Of a DNA stretch of 64,000 nucleotides, positions 23,600-33,498 are shown piece after piece; within the stretch, counting starts at the first letter, position 1; every line of letters begins with the position of its first letter. Both the position numbers and the translations under genes were made by a program. The DNA comes from Gluconacetobacter sacchari (GTDB lineage: Bacteria > Pseudomonadota > Alphaproteobacteria > Acetobacterales > Acetobacteraceae): the NCBI RefSeq assembly GCF_014174255.1, contig NZ_JABEQJ010000023.1, positions 1-64,000 of the forward strand, in the 5' to 3' direction. The notes under the pieces are model-generated. The model saw only the letters and a list, made by a program, of their open reading frames with translations. It made no database searches and was not told where the DNA came from.

Positions 23600-26452
23600 T
23601 TAGCTTAGTGTCACCAAGAGGCTTGCCGCAGCCTTCAGATCAACCGTATCCAACCCCTCCGTGAAGCTCTCGAACGGTGGATCAAGAATCTCTCGGGCAT
23701 GCCTGCGCTCATTGCGAGCAGCTAGAAGGCCCGCGAGGTCGATAGCGGTGCGTAACTCCCATGCGCGAGCGCCCTGATGACGGCTATGTTCTAGCGACCG
23801 CGCAAAGTATGTTTCTGCCTCATCGGTGTCAGGCCGTGACGTTGCGAGAGCAAGGTTGGCCTTCACGCGCAGCAATTCCGGCATGTAGCAGAGATCGCCA
23901 TTCGCTTCGACCGATTGGATCGTCTCGTCGATTAGTGCGAGCGCTTCCGCGAAGCGACGCGTTGCCCCGAGGCCCTGAACGAGCGCGATGTTGAGCGGCG
24001 TCGTGAGCAGTTCATAGGGTGCAGTGTGAAGCTCGGTGAGACCGTGTTGCAAACTCCTGACCCCAGCGTCGGCGTCGCCTCGCCGGATGGCGAGTTCCCC
24101 CTGGAAGCCGCGCCCTACCGCGAGATAGGGGCCGAGAGAATGAAGGGTGGCACGCGCGAAAAGACGGTCGATATGCTCCTCAGCACGCGCGAGATCACCG
24201 ACCCAGAGGAATACCGAAACAGCCCAAACAAGAGCGATGGAGAGCGTCAGAGGATGGTCCAGGGTCTCTGCATCCTCGATTGTCAGGAGGGCCCGCTCCA
24301 CCGCCCGATCCGGGTGGCCTCTCAGCCAAAGTGTTCGGGCCAGGATCGCACCGGCTAGAAGCCGCCCGTCGAAGCCGAGATAGTCCGTCGTTGTCCGGTC
24401 GGCGCGCGGCCCGCATCGCAACGCCGCTTCGAGCGCTGTTTGCGCTCGGCCGAGTTCTCCGCTGAGGTGAAGCGAGATTCCCATCAACGAATGCGCCAAG
24501 GTGGTGGAGACCGAATCTCCAAGGATTCCGGCGAGGTCGGAACAGCGCTCTGCATAAGTCAGCGCTGTTTTGAACTCTCCAGTGCGCAGGTAGAACATCT
24601 GAAGCGGGCCGAGAACCTGGATCTGGTCAAGGGTATTGCCGTGCTCTTCGGCAAGGACGAAGCTTATGTTTAAGGCCTCGCGGGCGGCATCCCTTCCTCC
24701 GCGCGTGAACATCAGGGATACTCCGAGAGCCGCCTGAAGATGCATCTCCTCGCGCCCAGCACTTCCGGCGTCGTGGAGCGCCTCGATCGCTCGGGCTGTC
24801 CAACGATGACATTCGGTCAAAAGAGACATCGACAGAAGAACCGGAGCGGCGGCAACGGCGAGCCGAATACCGATTTTGGTGTTCCCCGTGGGTCCAAAGC
24901 ACCATTCCAGAGCCGCCCGCACATTGGCGAGGCCGGCAAGGTGCTGCGAGCGTTGCGCTGCGCTCGACAAGGTCGGCCATTCGGCTCCCGTCTCCTCCAG
25001 CCATCGCAAGTAGTGGGCAGCATGACGCGCGGCTAAATCGGTGACCTCAGTGTCGTCGATGTCGATCTGGAGGGCGTAAGCGCGCGTCGTGTCGAGCAGC
25101 CGGTAGCGCATCGTCGCGCCGGTGGGCCTTGTTGCGACCATCGACTTGCCGACGAGGCTGTCGATGGCGCTGAACACAAGCGCCTTGTCAATGTCAGGGC
25201 CGGCCACGACCGCGAGCGCGGCCTCAACTGAAAAGTGGCCTACGAATACGGCGAGCCGGCGAAGCGCGAGACGCTCGAACTCAGAAAGAAGCCCGTAGCT
25301 CCAATCCAGTGTGGCCTGGAGGGTCTTCTGACGCAGGGGCGCCATGCGCTGGCCCGGCCAGAGCAAGGTCAGGCGCTCATCGAGAAGGGCTGCGGTTTCT
25401 TGCAACCCAAAGCTTGCGACTCGTCCGGCTGCCAGCTCGATCGCGAGCGGCACGCCATCGAGTTTTCGGCAGATGCCGGCCACGACCATCGCATTCGCCT
25501 CATCGAGGTCGAGACGGGCGCCGCTCGCCACGGCGCGTTCCATGAACAGTTGGGCTGCCGGGAACCCCTGCACGATCGCCGCGGTGATCGCCGGATCATC
25601 GGGCGGATATGCCAGTGGCGCGAGCCTGTAGACATGCTCGCCCTCGACATTGAGCGGCTCACGGCTCGTTGCCAGAATGTGGGCTTCAGGCGCTGCGGCG
25701 AAGATACGTGCAGCCAACTCTGCGGCCGCATCGATGACATGCTCGCAGGTGTCGAGAATCAGGAGAATTCGCCTGCTCGCCAGATATGCGAGTAGGCCCG
25801 AGACGGCATCGTCGGATTCGAGCGACAAACCGAGCATTGAGGCCACGGTCGTCGCAACAAGATTGGGATCACTCAGCGCACCGAGATCGACGAGATGCGC
25901 GGCGCCTGCGAACGTCTCAATCAGAGCATGCCCCACAGCCACCGCGACAGTAGTCTTGCCGACTCCGCCCACGCCTACAATCGTAACGAAGCGCGTTGCG
26001 GTAAGTTGCGCCGAGAGCGAGGCAGTATCATCGGTTCGCCCGACTATCCGGGTCAGACGGCTCGGCAAATTGGCGTGTGGATAGCCCGTCGCAACTTCGC
26101 TTTGCACATCTTCACGACCGCCAGATCGCCAAACCGGCGCCACGAAACAATAGCCGCGCCCCGCCAGGGTGGTGATGTAACGGGCGCCGTCCTTGCCATC
26201 GCCCATTGCCTTTCGCAGGTTGGCGATGTGAAACCGCAGGCTGCCTTCCTCGACCGTGACATCGGGCCATACGCGCGCCAGCAAATCTGCCTTCGTGACC
26301 ACTTCATTCGGGCGCGTCGCCAAAGCAGTCAGGATGTCGAAAGCACGCGCGCCCAGGTCGACAGGCGCCCCTTGCCGTAGCAGGAGCCGCTCATCCACAA
26401 TCAGCGTAAATGGGCCAAACGCGATTTCTTCGGTCATCCACATTTTCGGCAT
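23600..26452 (-). CDS. winged-helix transcriptional regulator with NB-ARC-type ATPase and TPR-like domain
   Basis: A 950-residue multidomain regulator. Residues 5-105 form an OmpR/CadC-type winged helix (FGPFTLIVDERLLL, GARAFDILTALATRPNEVV, GARYITTLAGRGYCF). Residues 130-480 are a STAND ATPase with Walker A GVGGVGKTTVAVAVG, Walker B-like ILLILDTCEHVI and ILATSREPL. The remainder is helical, TPR-like. Such proteins act as one-component switches whose ligand is unknown. It is divergent from the epoxide hydrolase gene and probably controls the cargo operon. ATG 26437 is an alternative start. Confidence 0.85.
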   Translation of the reverse strand: MPKMWMTEEIAFGPFTLIVDERLLLRQGAPVDLGARAFDILTALATRPNEVVTKADLLARVWPDVTVEEGSLRFHIANLRKAMGDGKDGARYITTLAGRGYCFVAPVWRSGGREDVQSEVATGYPHANLPSRLTRIVGRTDDTASLSAQLTATRFVTIVGVGGVGKTTVAVAVGHALIETFAGAAHLVDLGALSDPNLVATTVASMLGLSLESDDAVSGLLAYLASRRILLILDTCEHVIDAAAELAARIFAAAPEAHILATSREPLNVEGEHVYRLAPLAYPPDDPAITAAIVQGFPAAQLFMERAVASGARLDLDEANAMVVAGICRKLDGVPLAIELAAGRVASFGLQETAALLDERLTLLWPGQRMAPLRQKTLQATLDWSYGLLSEFERLALRRLAVFVGHFSVEAALAVVAGPDIDKALVFSAIDSLVGKSMVATRPTGATMRYRLLDTTRAYALQIDIDDTEVTDLAARHAAHYLRWLEETGAEWPTLSSAAQRSQHLAGLANVRAALEWCFGPTGNTKIGIRLAVAAAPVLLSMSLLTECHRWTARAIEALHDAGSAGREEMHLQAALGVSLMFTRGGRDAAREALNISFVLAEEHGNTLDQIQVLGPLQMFYLRTGEFKTALTYAERCSDLAGILGDSVSTTLAHSLMGISLHLSGELGRAQTALEAALRCGPRADRTTTDYLGFDGRLLAGAILARTLWLRGHPDRAVERALLTIEDAETLDHPLTLSIALVWAVSVFLWVGDLARAEEHIDRLFARATLHSLGPYLAVGRGFQGELAIRRGDADAGVRSLQHGLTELHTAPYELLTTPLNIALVQGLGATRRFAEALALIDETIQSVEANGDLCYMPELLRVKANLALATSRPDTDEAETYFARSLEHSRHQGARAWELRTAIDLAGLLAARNERRHAREILDPPFESFTEGLDTVDLKAAASLLVTLS

Positions 26453-26641
26453 TGTCGAACATCATCCTTCAAGGTCGCGTGCGCCTTGGGCTACCGGCCA
26501 GCGTTGCAGGAATTTCGGGTCCAAGACTTGCTGCTTCTGGCAAGCGCTAACACCTCATAATAACGCATAACGGGTGCATCGGTCGATCTCTGTCTATGTG
26601 TTGACGCAGCAAGACCTTCTGCTGACGCATGGAGAACGCTC

Positions 26642-27916
26642 ATGCCCGCACCGACGCTGCCGCTCACGCGGCGCACCCTACTTGCCGGGATGGCGGCTGC
26701 TAGCGCCCTCCGAGCGGTTCCCGTGGCGGCGCAGGCTGGTGTCAAGAGCGAAGCCATCCGGCCCTTCCGCGTCGATATTCCGGACGACGAGATTATCGGG
26801 CTGCGCCGGCGTCTAGCGGAGACGCGATGGCCGATGCGGGAAACTGTCACGGATCAGTCCCAAGGAGTTGAACTGGCGAGACTCCAGGAACTCGTCCGCT
26901 ACTGGATGACCGACTATGACTGGCGGAAGGTCGAGGCGCACCTGAACGCGCTGCCGATGTTCCTCACAGAGATCGACGGCCTCGACATTCACTTCATCCA
27001 TGTCCGTTCGACGCATGCGAACGCCATGCCGATGATCATGACGCATGGTTGGCCCGGCTCGATCCTGGAGTTCATGAAGGTCGTCGGTCCTCTTACCGAT
27101 CCCGTCACGCATGGCGGTTCGGTCGGGGATGCCTTCCACCTCGTCGTGCCCTCGATCCCTGGCTTCGGCTTCTCCGGTAAGCCGGCGGAAACGGGTTGGG
27201 GCTCGGACCATATCGGCCGCGTCTGGTCCATGCTGATGCGGCGCCTGGGCTATGATCGCTTCGTCAGCCAAGGCGGCGACTGCGGTTCGGTGATCTCCCA
27301 GCGCATGGCGCTGCAGAAGGTGCCCGGTCTGCTCGGCATCCACCTCAACATGCCGGCTGTGGTTCCAGCTGAGATCGCCAAGATACTGGCCGCGGGGGAC
27401 CCGGCCCCGACCAGCCTTTCGGCCGTAGAGCGCGGAGCCTTCGACCAGTTGGAAGCCTTCTATCGCGACAACTCCGCCTACGCAGCGATGATGAACACCC
27501 GGCCGCAGACCATAGGCTATTCGCTGGTCGACTCCCCGGTCGGCATGTCCGCTTGGATGTACGAGAAGATTGCCCAATGGACCTATAGCGGCGGCCAGCC
27601 CGAGCGTGTCCTAACCCGCGACGAAATCCTCGACGATATCTCGCTTTACTGGCTGACGGGGACCGGTGCATCGGCGGCCCGAATCTACTGGGAAGACCAC
27701 TCCAACAACTTCAACGCGCGCGGCGTCATCGACGTGCCGGTCGCTGTGAGCGTCTTTCCCGGCGAGATTTTCCGCGCGCCCAGAACCTGGGCCGAGCGCT
27801 GCTACAAGAACCTCTTCTACTTCAGCGAGGTGAACAACGGCGGCCATTTCGCGGCGTGGGAGCAGCCACAGCTTTTCACGCAAGAGGTTCGGGCGGCCTT
27901 CAGGCCGCTGCGCTGA
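26642..27916 (+). CDS. epoxide hydrolase, exported (EHN plus alpha/beta hydrolase)
   Basis: A 424-residue protein with a twin-arginine signal (LTRRTLLAGMAAASA, cleavage near residue 30). An epoxide hydrolase N-terminal domain follows (PFRVDIPDDEIIGLRRRLAETRWP), then the alpha/beta hydrolase core: MTHGWPGSILEF (oxyanion), QGGDCGSVISQ with the nucleophilic Asp, and NNGGHFAAWEQP with the catalytic His. It would hydrolyse epoxides to diols, probably in the periplasm. GGAGAA precedes the ATG. It is the first gene of an eight-gene co-directional set. Confidence 0.88.
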   Translation: MPAPTLPLTRRTLLAGMAAASALRAVPVAAQAGVKSEAIRPFRVDIPDDEIIGLRRRLAETRWPMRETVTDQSQGVELARLQELVRYWMTDYDWRKVEAHLNALPMFLTEIDGLDIHFIHVRSTHANAMPMIMTHGWPGSILEFMKVVGPLTDPVTHGGSVGDAFHLVVPSIPGFGFSGKPAETGWGSDHIGRVWSMLMRRLGYDRFVSQGGDCGSVISQRMALQKVPGLLGIHLNMPAVVPAEIAKILAAGDPAPTSLSAVERGAFDQLEAFYRDNSAYAAMMNTRPQTIGYSLVDSPVGMSAWMYEKIAQWTYSGGQPERVLTRDEILDDISLYWLTGTGASAARIYWEDHSNNFNARGVIDVPVAVSVFPGEIFRAPRTWAERCYKNLFYFSEVNNGGHFAAWEQPQLFTQEVRAAFRPLR

Positions 27917-27950
27917 CCGCACCCCTTCTCTCCAAGAGGAACAGAGATCA

Positions 27951-28367
27951 ATGACCGCACAGGCCAAATCGCTTTACACTGCAAAGGTTCGCACAACAGG
28001 CGGCCGGGACGGAGCCTCTCGCAGCTCCGATGGCCGGCTGGATATCAGGCTTTCAACGCCTGGAGGTCCAGGCAGCGGCACCAATCCGGAACAGCTCTTC
28101 GCCGCCGGCTGGTCGGCCTGCTTCGAGGGCGCGATGGTGATTGCCGCCCGCAAGATGAACGTCGCGCTGCCTGCTGATCTGGCGATCGATGCGGAAGTTG
28201 ATCTGAATGCCGCTGATGGCGGCTATTTCCTCGGCGCGCGCCTCAATGTGAGCCTGCCTGGTCTCGACCGAGCAACTGCCCAGGCTGTCGTGGATGCCGC
28301 GCATCAGACCTGCCCGTACTCCAAAGCCACACGCGGCAACATCGACATCGCGATCAATCTCCTCTGA
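27951..28367 (+). CDS. ohr: organic hydroperoxide resistance protein (Ohr/OsmC family)
   Basis: A 138-residue Ohr-type thiol peroxidase. Both redox cysteines are present, in AAGWSACFEGAM and in HQTCPYSKATRGNIDI. NPEQLFAAGWSACF is the family signature. It reduces organic hydroperoxides in the cytoplasm using lipoylated or dithiol partners. It lies 34 bases after the epoxide hydrolase. Unlike many Ohr genes it has no MarR-type OhrR regulator beside it. Confidence 0.9.
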   Translation: MTAQAKSLYTAKVRTTGGRDGASRSSDGRLDIRLSTPGGPGSGTNPEQLFAAGWSACFEGAMVIAARKMNVALPADLAIDAEVDLNAADGGYFLGARLNVSLPGLDRATAQAVVDAAHQTCPYSKATRGNIDIAINLL

Positions 28368-28427
28368 GGACGCTTCCTGCGAGCCGCCTGCCAACCGAAT
28401 CCACTGCCCCTCGAAGGAGATTCACCA

Positions 28428-29492
28428 ATGGATACGACCACGAAGCCCGAGCAAATCGATTATTTGCGCCGTCGCCTTTTTGGAGCCGCGGCCATGACCA
28501 TCGCCGTCGCGCAGCTTGGCATGAGCGGGACCGCAAACGCACAGTCTACGAAGACGTCATCGAAGCTGCTGACAACCATGCCGGGGACACACACATCGTT
28601 CCGCGCGCTCAAGCAAATCGAGGCTGGCGTGTTGAACGTCGGATATGCCGAGGACGGTCCTGACAACGGACCCGCCGTTATTCTGCTACATGGCTGGCCT
28701 TATGACATTCACAGCTATGTGGATGTCGCGCCGTTGCTGGCCTCGGCCGGATACCGGGTCATCATCCCGTATCTTCGCGGTTACGGCACGACCCGTTTCC
28801 TTTCAAGCGAAACGCCTCGCAACGGCCAGCAAGCCGCGCTCGGAGCCGACATTATCGCCTTTATGGATGCGCTCAAGATCGAGAAGGCGACCGTTGCCGG
28901 CTACGATTGGGGTGCGCGAACGGCCAATATCGTCGCCGCTCTTTGGCCTGAGCGCTGCAAGGCGATGGTTTCCGTGAGCGGCTATCTCATTGGCAGCCAG
29001 GAACTGAACCGGGCGCCGCTGCCGCCCAAGGCCGAATTGCAGTGGTGGTATCAATACTACTTCGCCACCGAGCGTGGCCGGGCCGGCTATGAGAAATACA
29101 CGCACGATTTCGTCCGCCTGATCTGGGAGCTCGCGTCGCCAAAATGGGCCTTCGACGACGCCACCTTCGACCGCTCGGCTGCTGCGTTCGACAATCCCGA
29201 CCATGTTGCCGTCTCGATTCATAACTATCGTTGGCGGCTTGGCCTGGCGCAAGGCGAGCCGAAATATGATGACTTGGAAGGGAAGCTCGCAGAGTTGCCG
29301 GCGATCGGAGTGCCGACGATCACCATGGAAGGCGACGCGAACGGCGCGCCGCATCCCGATCCGGCAGCTTACGCCAGGAAGTTCTCCGGCAGATACGAGC
29401 ACCGGCTGATCACGGGCGGCATCGGCCACAACCTGCCGCAAGAGGCGCCTCAAGCCTTCGCGCAGGCGGTCATCGATGTCGATAGGTTTTGA
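28428..29492 (+). CDS. alpha/beta hydrolase, epoxide hydrolase / dehalogenase-like, exported
   Basis: A 354-residue protein with a Tat-type leader (LRRRLFGAAAMTIAVAQ). The catalytic region has LLHGWPYDIHSYVDVAP (oxyanion), VAGYDWGARTANIV with Asp in the nucleophile position, and GGIGHNLPQEAP with the catalytic His. An Asp rather than Ser nucleophile points to epoxide hydrolases or haloalkane/haloacetate dehalogenases rather than esterases. It has GGAGA upstream of ATG 28428. Its role beside a second epoxide hydrolase suggests two related substrates. Confidence 0.83.
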   Translation: MDTTTKPEQIDYLRRRLFGAAAMTIAVAQLGMSGTANAQSTKTSSKLLTTMPGTHTSFRALKQIEAGVLNVGYAEDGPDNGPAVILLHGWPYDIHSYVDVAPLLASAGYRVIIPYLRGYGTTRFLSSETPRNGQQAALGADIIAFMDALKIEKATVAGYDWGARTANIVAALWPERCKAMVSVSGYLIGSQELNRAPLPPKAELQWWYQYYFATERGRAGYEKYTHDFVRLIWELASPKWAFDDATFDRSAAAFDNPDHVAVSIHNYRWRLGLAQGEPKYDDLEGKLAELPAIGVPTITMEGDANGAPHPDPAAYARKFSGRYEHRLITGGIGHNLPQEAPQAFAQAVIDVDRF

Positions 29493-29516
29493 TCACGCAC
29501 CCGGCGGAGCTTTCCA

Positions 29517-30029
29517 ATGAAGCCTCTCTACCTCCTGCCATGCGTCGTCGCGGCGCTGGTGTCGCTCGTCTTTGTAATGATCTCCGGGGCCAAAGGCGAT
29601 ACGAAGAGCAAAGACGCGGCGCCGATCTACGGTGTCACCGTCCCCGAGGGATACCGGCAATGGGAGTTGATCGCGCCGGCACTTGAGGCGGAACCCCTCG
29701 ACGAGCTTCGCGCTGTCGTCGGAAACAGCATGGCGATCGATGCCTATCGCGCCGGTACGTTGCCGTTCCCGGACGGAACGGTCCTCGTCAAGCTCGCCTG
29801 GAAGCAGATGCGATCCACGGAGTTCGAACCCGCGACCGTTCCAGGGGTTGCCACCACCGTCCAGGTGATGGTCAAGGACTCGAAAAAATACGCCGCCACC
29901 GGCGGCTGGGGATTCGGCCGATTCATCGGCGGCAAGCCGGTCGATGAGGCGCAGCACCAAACCTGTTTTGCCTGCCACGAAGCCCGCGTCAGGGGACACG
30001 ACTTCGTCTTCACCCGGTTCGCGCCGTAA
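29517..30029 (+). CDS. cytochrome P460-family c-type heme protein
   Basis: A 170-residue exported protein with an N-terminal hydrophobic leader (LLPCVVAALVSLVFVM). The P460 fold is suggested by VPEGYRQWELIAP near the start, LPFPDGTVLVKLAWK and GGWGFGRF. The single heme-binding motif CFACHEAR is close to the C-terminus. Known members oxidise hydroxylamine or act in nitric oxide detoxification; others have unknown roles. It starts 24 bases after the hydrolase and is in the same operon. Confidence 0.8.
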   Translation: MKPLYLLPCVVAALVSLVFVMISGAKGDTKSKDAAPIYGVTVPEGYRQWELIAPALEAEPLDELRAVVGNSMAIDAYRAGTLPFPDGTVLVKLAWKQMRSTEFEPATVPGVATTVQVMVKDSKKYAATGGWGFGRFIGGKPVDEAQHQTCFACHEARVRGHDFVFTRFAP

Positions 30030-30082
30030 CGCGGCCGCGAACGGATAACGGCACGCCGGAAATCAACCTGAAAGAGCAAGCT

Positions 30083-30928
30083 ATGTCGCAACGATGGCTC
30101 ATCACTGGAAGCTCGCGTGGCCTCGGCCGTGCCCTGTCCGAGGCTGTTCTGCAAGCCGGCCATCGGCTTGTGGCTACAGCCCGAGAGCCTGCGCGACTGA
30201 GTGATCTTGCGAAGTGCTATGGCGATGCCATCCGGACATTCGCGTTGGACGTGACTGACCCTATCGCCGCGCAGGCGGCCGTTCGTGTCGCCGTGGACAG
30301 CTTCGGAGGCATCGACGTCCTCGTCAACAATGCCGGCTACGGCAATGTCAATTCGGTCGAGGACACGGAGCTGGATGATTTCCGCCAGCAGATCGAGACG
30401 AACCTGTTCGGCACGATCATCGTGACGAAGGCCGCGATCCCCGTCATGCGCGAACAGCGCGGCGGCCATATCATCCAGTTCTCGTCCGTCGGCGGGCGTA
30501 TCGGCGCGCCAGGCCGCGCCCCCTATTCCGCGGCGAAATGGGGCATCGAAGGTTTCTCCGAAGTGCTCGCGCAGGAAATGGCCCTGATCGGGGTCAGGGT
30601 CACGGTAATCGAGCCAGGAGGCTTTCGGACCGACTTCGCGGGATCCTCGACCATGCTGAAGGAGGGGCGTCCCGAATATGACGAGGTCGTGGGCGCAACC
30701 GCACGCTTGCAGCGGACATATGACGGCCGGCAGCCCGGCGACCCGACGCGCGCGGCACAGGCCATTCTTGAGATAGCCGCGATGGAACAGCCGCCGTTCC
30801 GACTGCCGCTTGGAAGCGATGCCGTGAAGATCATCGAGCAGGCTGATCTCAAAAAGCTGGACGACCTCAAGCAATGGCGTGCGCTGAGCGTGTCCACTGA
30901 TTTTCCGCAGCAAAGCGACGCTCCATGA
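30083..30928 (+). CDS. short-chain dehydrogenase/reductase
   Basis: A 281-residue classical SDR: cofactor loop ITGSSRGLGRALSEA, NNAGYGN motif near residue 87, Ser in FSSVGGRIG, and YSAAKWG with the catalytic Tyr and Lys. EPGGFRTDF follows. It probably uses NADP(H) on an alcohol or carbonyl. Its stop overlaps the next ATG at 30925. It lies in the middle of the cargo operon. Confidence 0.88.
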   Translation: MSQRWLITGSSRGLGRALSEAVLQAGHRLVATAREPARLSDLAKCYGDAIRTFALDVTDPIAAQAAVRVAVDSFGGIDVLVNNAGYGNVNSVEDTELDDFRQQIETNLFGTIIVTKAAIPVMREQRGGHIIQFSSVGGRIGAPGRAPYSAAKWGIEGFSEVLAQEMALIGVRVTVIEPGGFRTDFAGSSTMLKEGRPEYDEVVGATARLQRTYDGRQPGDPTRAAQAILEIAAMEQPPFRLPLGSDAVKIIEQADLKKLDDLKQWRALSVSTDFPQQSDAP

Positions 30929-30942
30929 AAGGAATTACTCAG

Positions 30943-31719
30943 ATGAACAAGCTCTTCGCAGGACTGGCAATAACTGCCGCCATACTCAGCAATTCCAGCG
31001 CACGCGCGCAGCCCGACAAGCCCACCATTATCCTGGTGCATGGCGCATTCGCCGACGCATCGAGCTGGAACGGCGTCATTGGAATACTTGAGAAGGACGG
31101 TTATCCCGTCGTAGCCGCCGCCAATCCTCTGCGTGGCGTCCGGACCGACTCGAAATACATCTCCGATATTCTGTCCGGCATCAAATCGCCCGTTGTCCTG
31201 GTGGGTCATTCTTATGGCGGCTCTGTCATCAGCGAAGCCGCCAACGGCCACGCCGATGTCAAGGGGCTGGTCTACGTTGCGGCATTCGCACCGGACGTTG
31301 GCGAGACAGCCGCCGGGCTTGCGGGCAAGTTTCCAGGCAGCACGCTTGCTCCAACGCTTGCGCCGCCGGTGACGCTGTCCGGCGGTGGAATCGATCTCTA
31401 CATCCGGCGGGACAAATTCCACGATCAATTCGCGGCAGATGTTTCGGAGGCCGATGCGCGGTTGATGGCCGCCACGCAGCGACCGATCACCGAAGCCGCG
31501 CTCAACGAGCCGGAGACAGCGCCGGCGTGGAAGACCATTCCGGCCTGGTTCGTCTATGGCGACAAGGACAAGAACATCCCGCCGGAAGCTTCCGCTTTCA
31601 TGGCCGCACGCGCCCACTCAAGAGAAACCGTCGTGATCAAAGGCGCCTCGCATGTGGTGATGGTGTCCAATCCCGGACGAGTCGCAAGACTGATCGAGAA
31701 GGCCGCTGCGGCAGAGTGA
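30943..31719 (+). CDS. exported alpha/beta hydrolase
   Basis: A 258-residue protein with a signal peptide (LFAGLAITAAILSNSSARA). The hydrolase core shows IILVHGAFADASSW, nucleophile Ser in VGHSYGGSVISEA, and a C-terminal His in GASHVVMVSNP. It resembles the arylester/haloperoxidase-like hydrolases of soil bacteria. ATG 30943 is preferred because AAAGGA lies nine bases upstream; ATG 30925 overlaps the SDR stop and is also possible. Substrate unknown. Confidence 0.83.
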   Translation: MNKLFAGLAITAAILSNSSARAQPDKPTIILVHGAFADASSWNGVIGILEKDGYPVVAAANPLRGVRTDSKYISDILSGIKSPVVLVGHSYGGSVISEAANGHADVKGLVYVAAFAPDVGETAAGLAGKFPGSTLAPTLAPPVTLSGGGIDLYIRRDKFHDQFAADVSEADARLMAATQRPITEAALNEPETAPAWKTIPAWFVYGDKDKNIPPEASAFMAARAHSRETVVIKGASHVVMVSNPGRVARLIEKAAAAE

Positions 31720-31743
31720 GCATTCTCCAGCGAGGATCAGAAT

Positions 31744-33381
31744 ATGTCGGTAACATCCGAGTTCGATGAGTTCGCCGAACGCCTCCGGCGCAACCAGCAC
31801 GAGTTAGGACGCGAACTGCGATTGCAGTATGACTTTATCGTGTGCGGCTCCGGTTCTTCCGGCTCGGTGGTCGCGCGCAGGCTCGCGGAGAATCCCAACG
31901 TCAGCGTGCTGCTGATTGAGGCCGGATCCAGCGACGACGTTCCGGCCGTCATTCAGGCAAATCAATGGCCCTTGAATCTCGGAAGCGAGAGGGATTGGGG
32001 CTTTCAAGGCGAACCCAATCCGCACATTAACGGGCGCTCGATTCCCTACTCGATGGGCAAGGTTCTCGGCGGCGGCTCCAGCATCAACGTCATGGTTTGG
32101 GCTCGGGGGCACAAACAGGACTGGGATTCCTTCGCATCAGCGGCAGGTGATCCGGCCTGGAGTTACGACTCGGTTCTGAAACTCTATCGCCGTATTGAAG
32201 ACTGGCGGGGCACGCCCGACCCGGACTACCGCGGCGCGGGAGGATTAGTGTTCGTGGAGCCGGCGCCCGATCCCAATCCCCTTGCCCCCGCCACGGTGAA
32301 CGGGGCGCGCGCAATCGGCATCCCGACATACGAAACCCCCAACGGCCGCATGATGGAAAGTGATGGCGGCGCATCCATCACAGATGTGCGCGCGCGCAAC
32401 GGACTGCGAGAGTCGATATTCCGCTCATATGTCTATCCCTACATGGACAGGCCGAACCTGACGGTTCTGACCGAGGCGCTGGTTGTCCGTGTGACGTTCG
32501 ATGGAAAGCGCGCCACCGGCGTCGAGATCGCGCGGAAGGGAGAGATGCTGAAGATCGCAGCCTGCCTTGAGGTGGTGCTTTCGCTCGGCGCAATTCATAC
32601 GCCCAAAGTTCTAATGCAATCCGGCATTGGCGATCGGGCGGATTTGGAAAGGCTCGGACTTCCCGTCGTCGCGCATCTGCCGGGTGTGGGCCAGAATCTT
32701 CAGGACCACGTCGCATTCGACTGCATCTGGGAATATCAGGAGTCCTTGCCGCCGCGCAACACTATGTCGGAGGCGATCATCTTTTGGAAAAGCAGATCAG
32801 AGCTGACCTGTCCGGACATTCTCATCTGCGAGGCCGAGGTTCCGAAATCGACTCCGGAGAACGCAGCGAGGTTCGGACTGCCTTCGGCAGGTTGGATATT
32901 GTTGGGAGGCGTCGCGCATCCGAGAAGCAGAGGCCGTCTACGTCTAAGCGGTCGCGATCCGCTCGACCCCGTTCGTATCGAAGCGAACGTGCTGGCCGAT
33001 ATGGATGACATGAAGACGGCGATCGCTTGCGTCGAGTTCTGCCGTGAGATCGGCAATTCGGCTCCTCTGCGTCCTTTTGTGAAACGGGAAGTGATGCCGG
33101 GGACTTTGAAGAGTGCCGAACTGGAAGATTTCGTGCGAAATGCAGCCACCAGCTTCTGGCATTTGTGCGGCACCGCCAAGATGGGTCGTGACGGCATGTC
33201 GGTCGTCGACAGCCAACTCAAGGTGTACGGGGTTACCAATCTTCGTGTGGCGGACGCCTCGATCATGCCCCGCATAACGACCGGGAACACGATGGCGCCT
33301 TGCGTCATCATCGGTGAGCGCGCGGCCGAGGCGCTGCGAACCGACTATGGACTAGCCGCGTCCAGACACGAGCTGACATAG
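31744..33381 (+). CDS. GMC-family FAD oxidoreductase (choline dehydrogenase-like)
   Basis: A 545-residue flavoprotein. The FAD motif DFIVCGSGSSGSVVARRLAE begins near residue 31, followed by LIEAGSS, the GMC signature GKVLGGGSSINVMVWARG, and the C-terminal catalytic region FWHLCGTAKMG with LRVADASIMP. Family members oxidise alcohols such as choline, glucose or long-chain alcohols. It starts 24 bases after the hydrolase gene. There is no leader peptide, so the enzyme is probably cytoplasmic or peripheral. Confidence 0.88.
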   Translation: MSVTSEFDEFAERLRRNQHELGRELRLQYDFIVCGSGSSGSVVARRLAENPNVSVLLIEAGSSDDVPAVIQANQWPLNLGSERDWGFQGEPNPHINGRSIPYSMGKVLGGGSSINVMVWARGHKQDWDSFASAAGDPAWSYDSVLKLYRRIEDWRGTPDPDYRGAGGLVFVEPAPDPNPLAPATVNGARAIGIPTYETPNGRMMESDGGASITDVRARNGLRESIFRSYVYPYMDRPNLTVLTEALVVRVTFDGKRATGVEIARKGEMLKIAACLEVVLSLGAIHTPKVLMQSGIGDRADLERLGLPVVAHLPGVGQNLQDHVAFDCIWEYQESLPPRNTMSEAIIFWKSRSELTCPDILICEAEVPKSTPENAARFGLPSAGWILLGGVAHPRSRGRLRLSGRDPLDPVRIEANVLADMDDMKTAIACVEFCREIGNSAPLRPFVKREVMPGTLKSAELEDFVRNAATSFWHLCGTAKMGRDGMSVVDSQLKVYGVTNLRVADASIMPRITTGNTMAPCVIIGERAAEALRTDYGLAASRHELT

Positions 33382-33498
33382 CGCCTCGCCCGCATGTCCT
33401 TTCGGGACAGCCGCACGCGGCGGCATCAGCGACGAGGAGTTGCGCACCTTCGGCCAAGTCGGCGTGCGAGCGACAGTTACAGAAAATGGAGATGTGCA

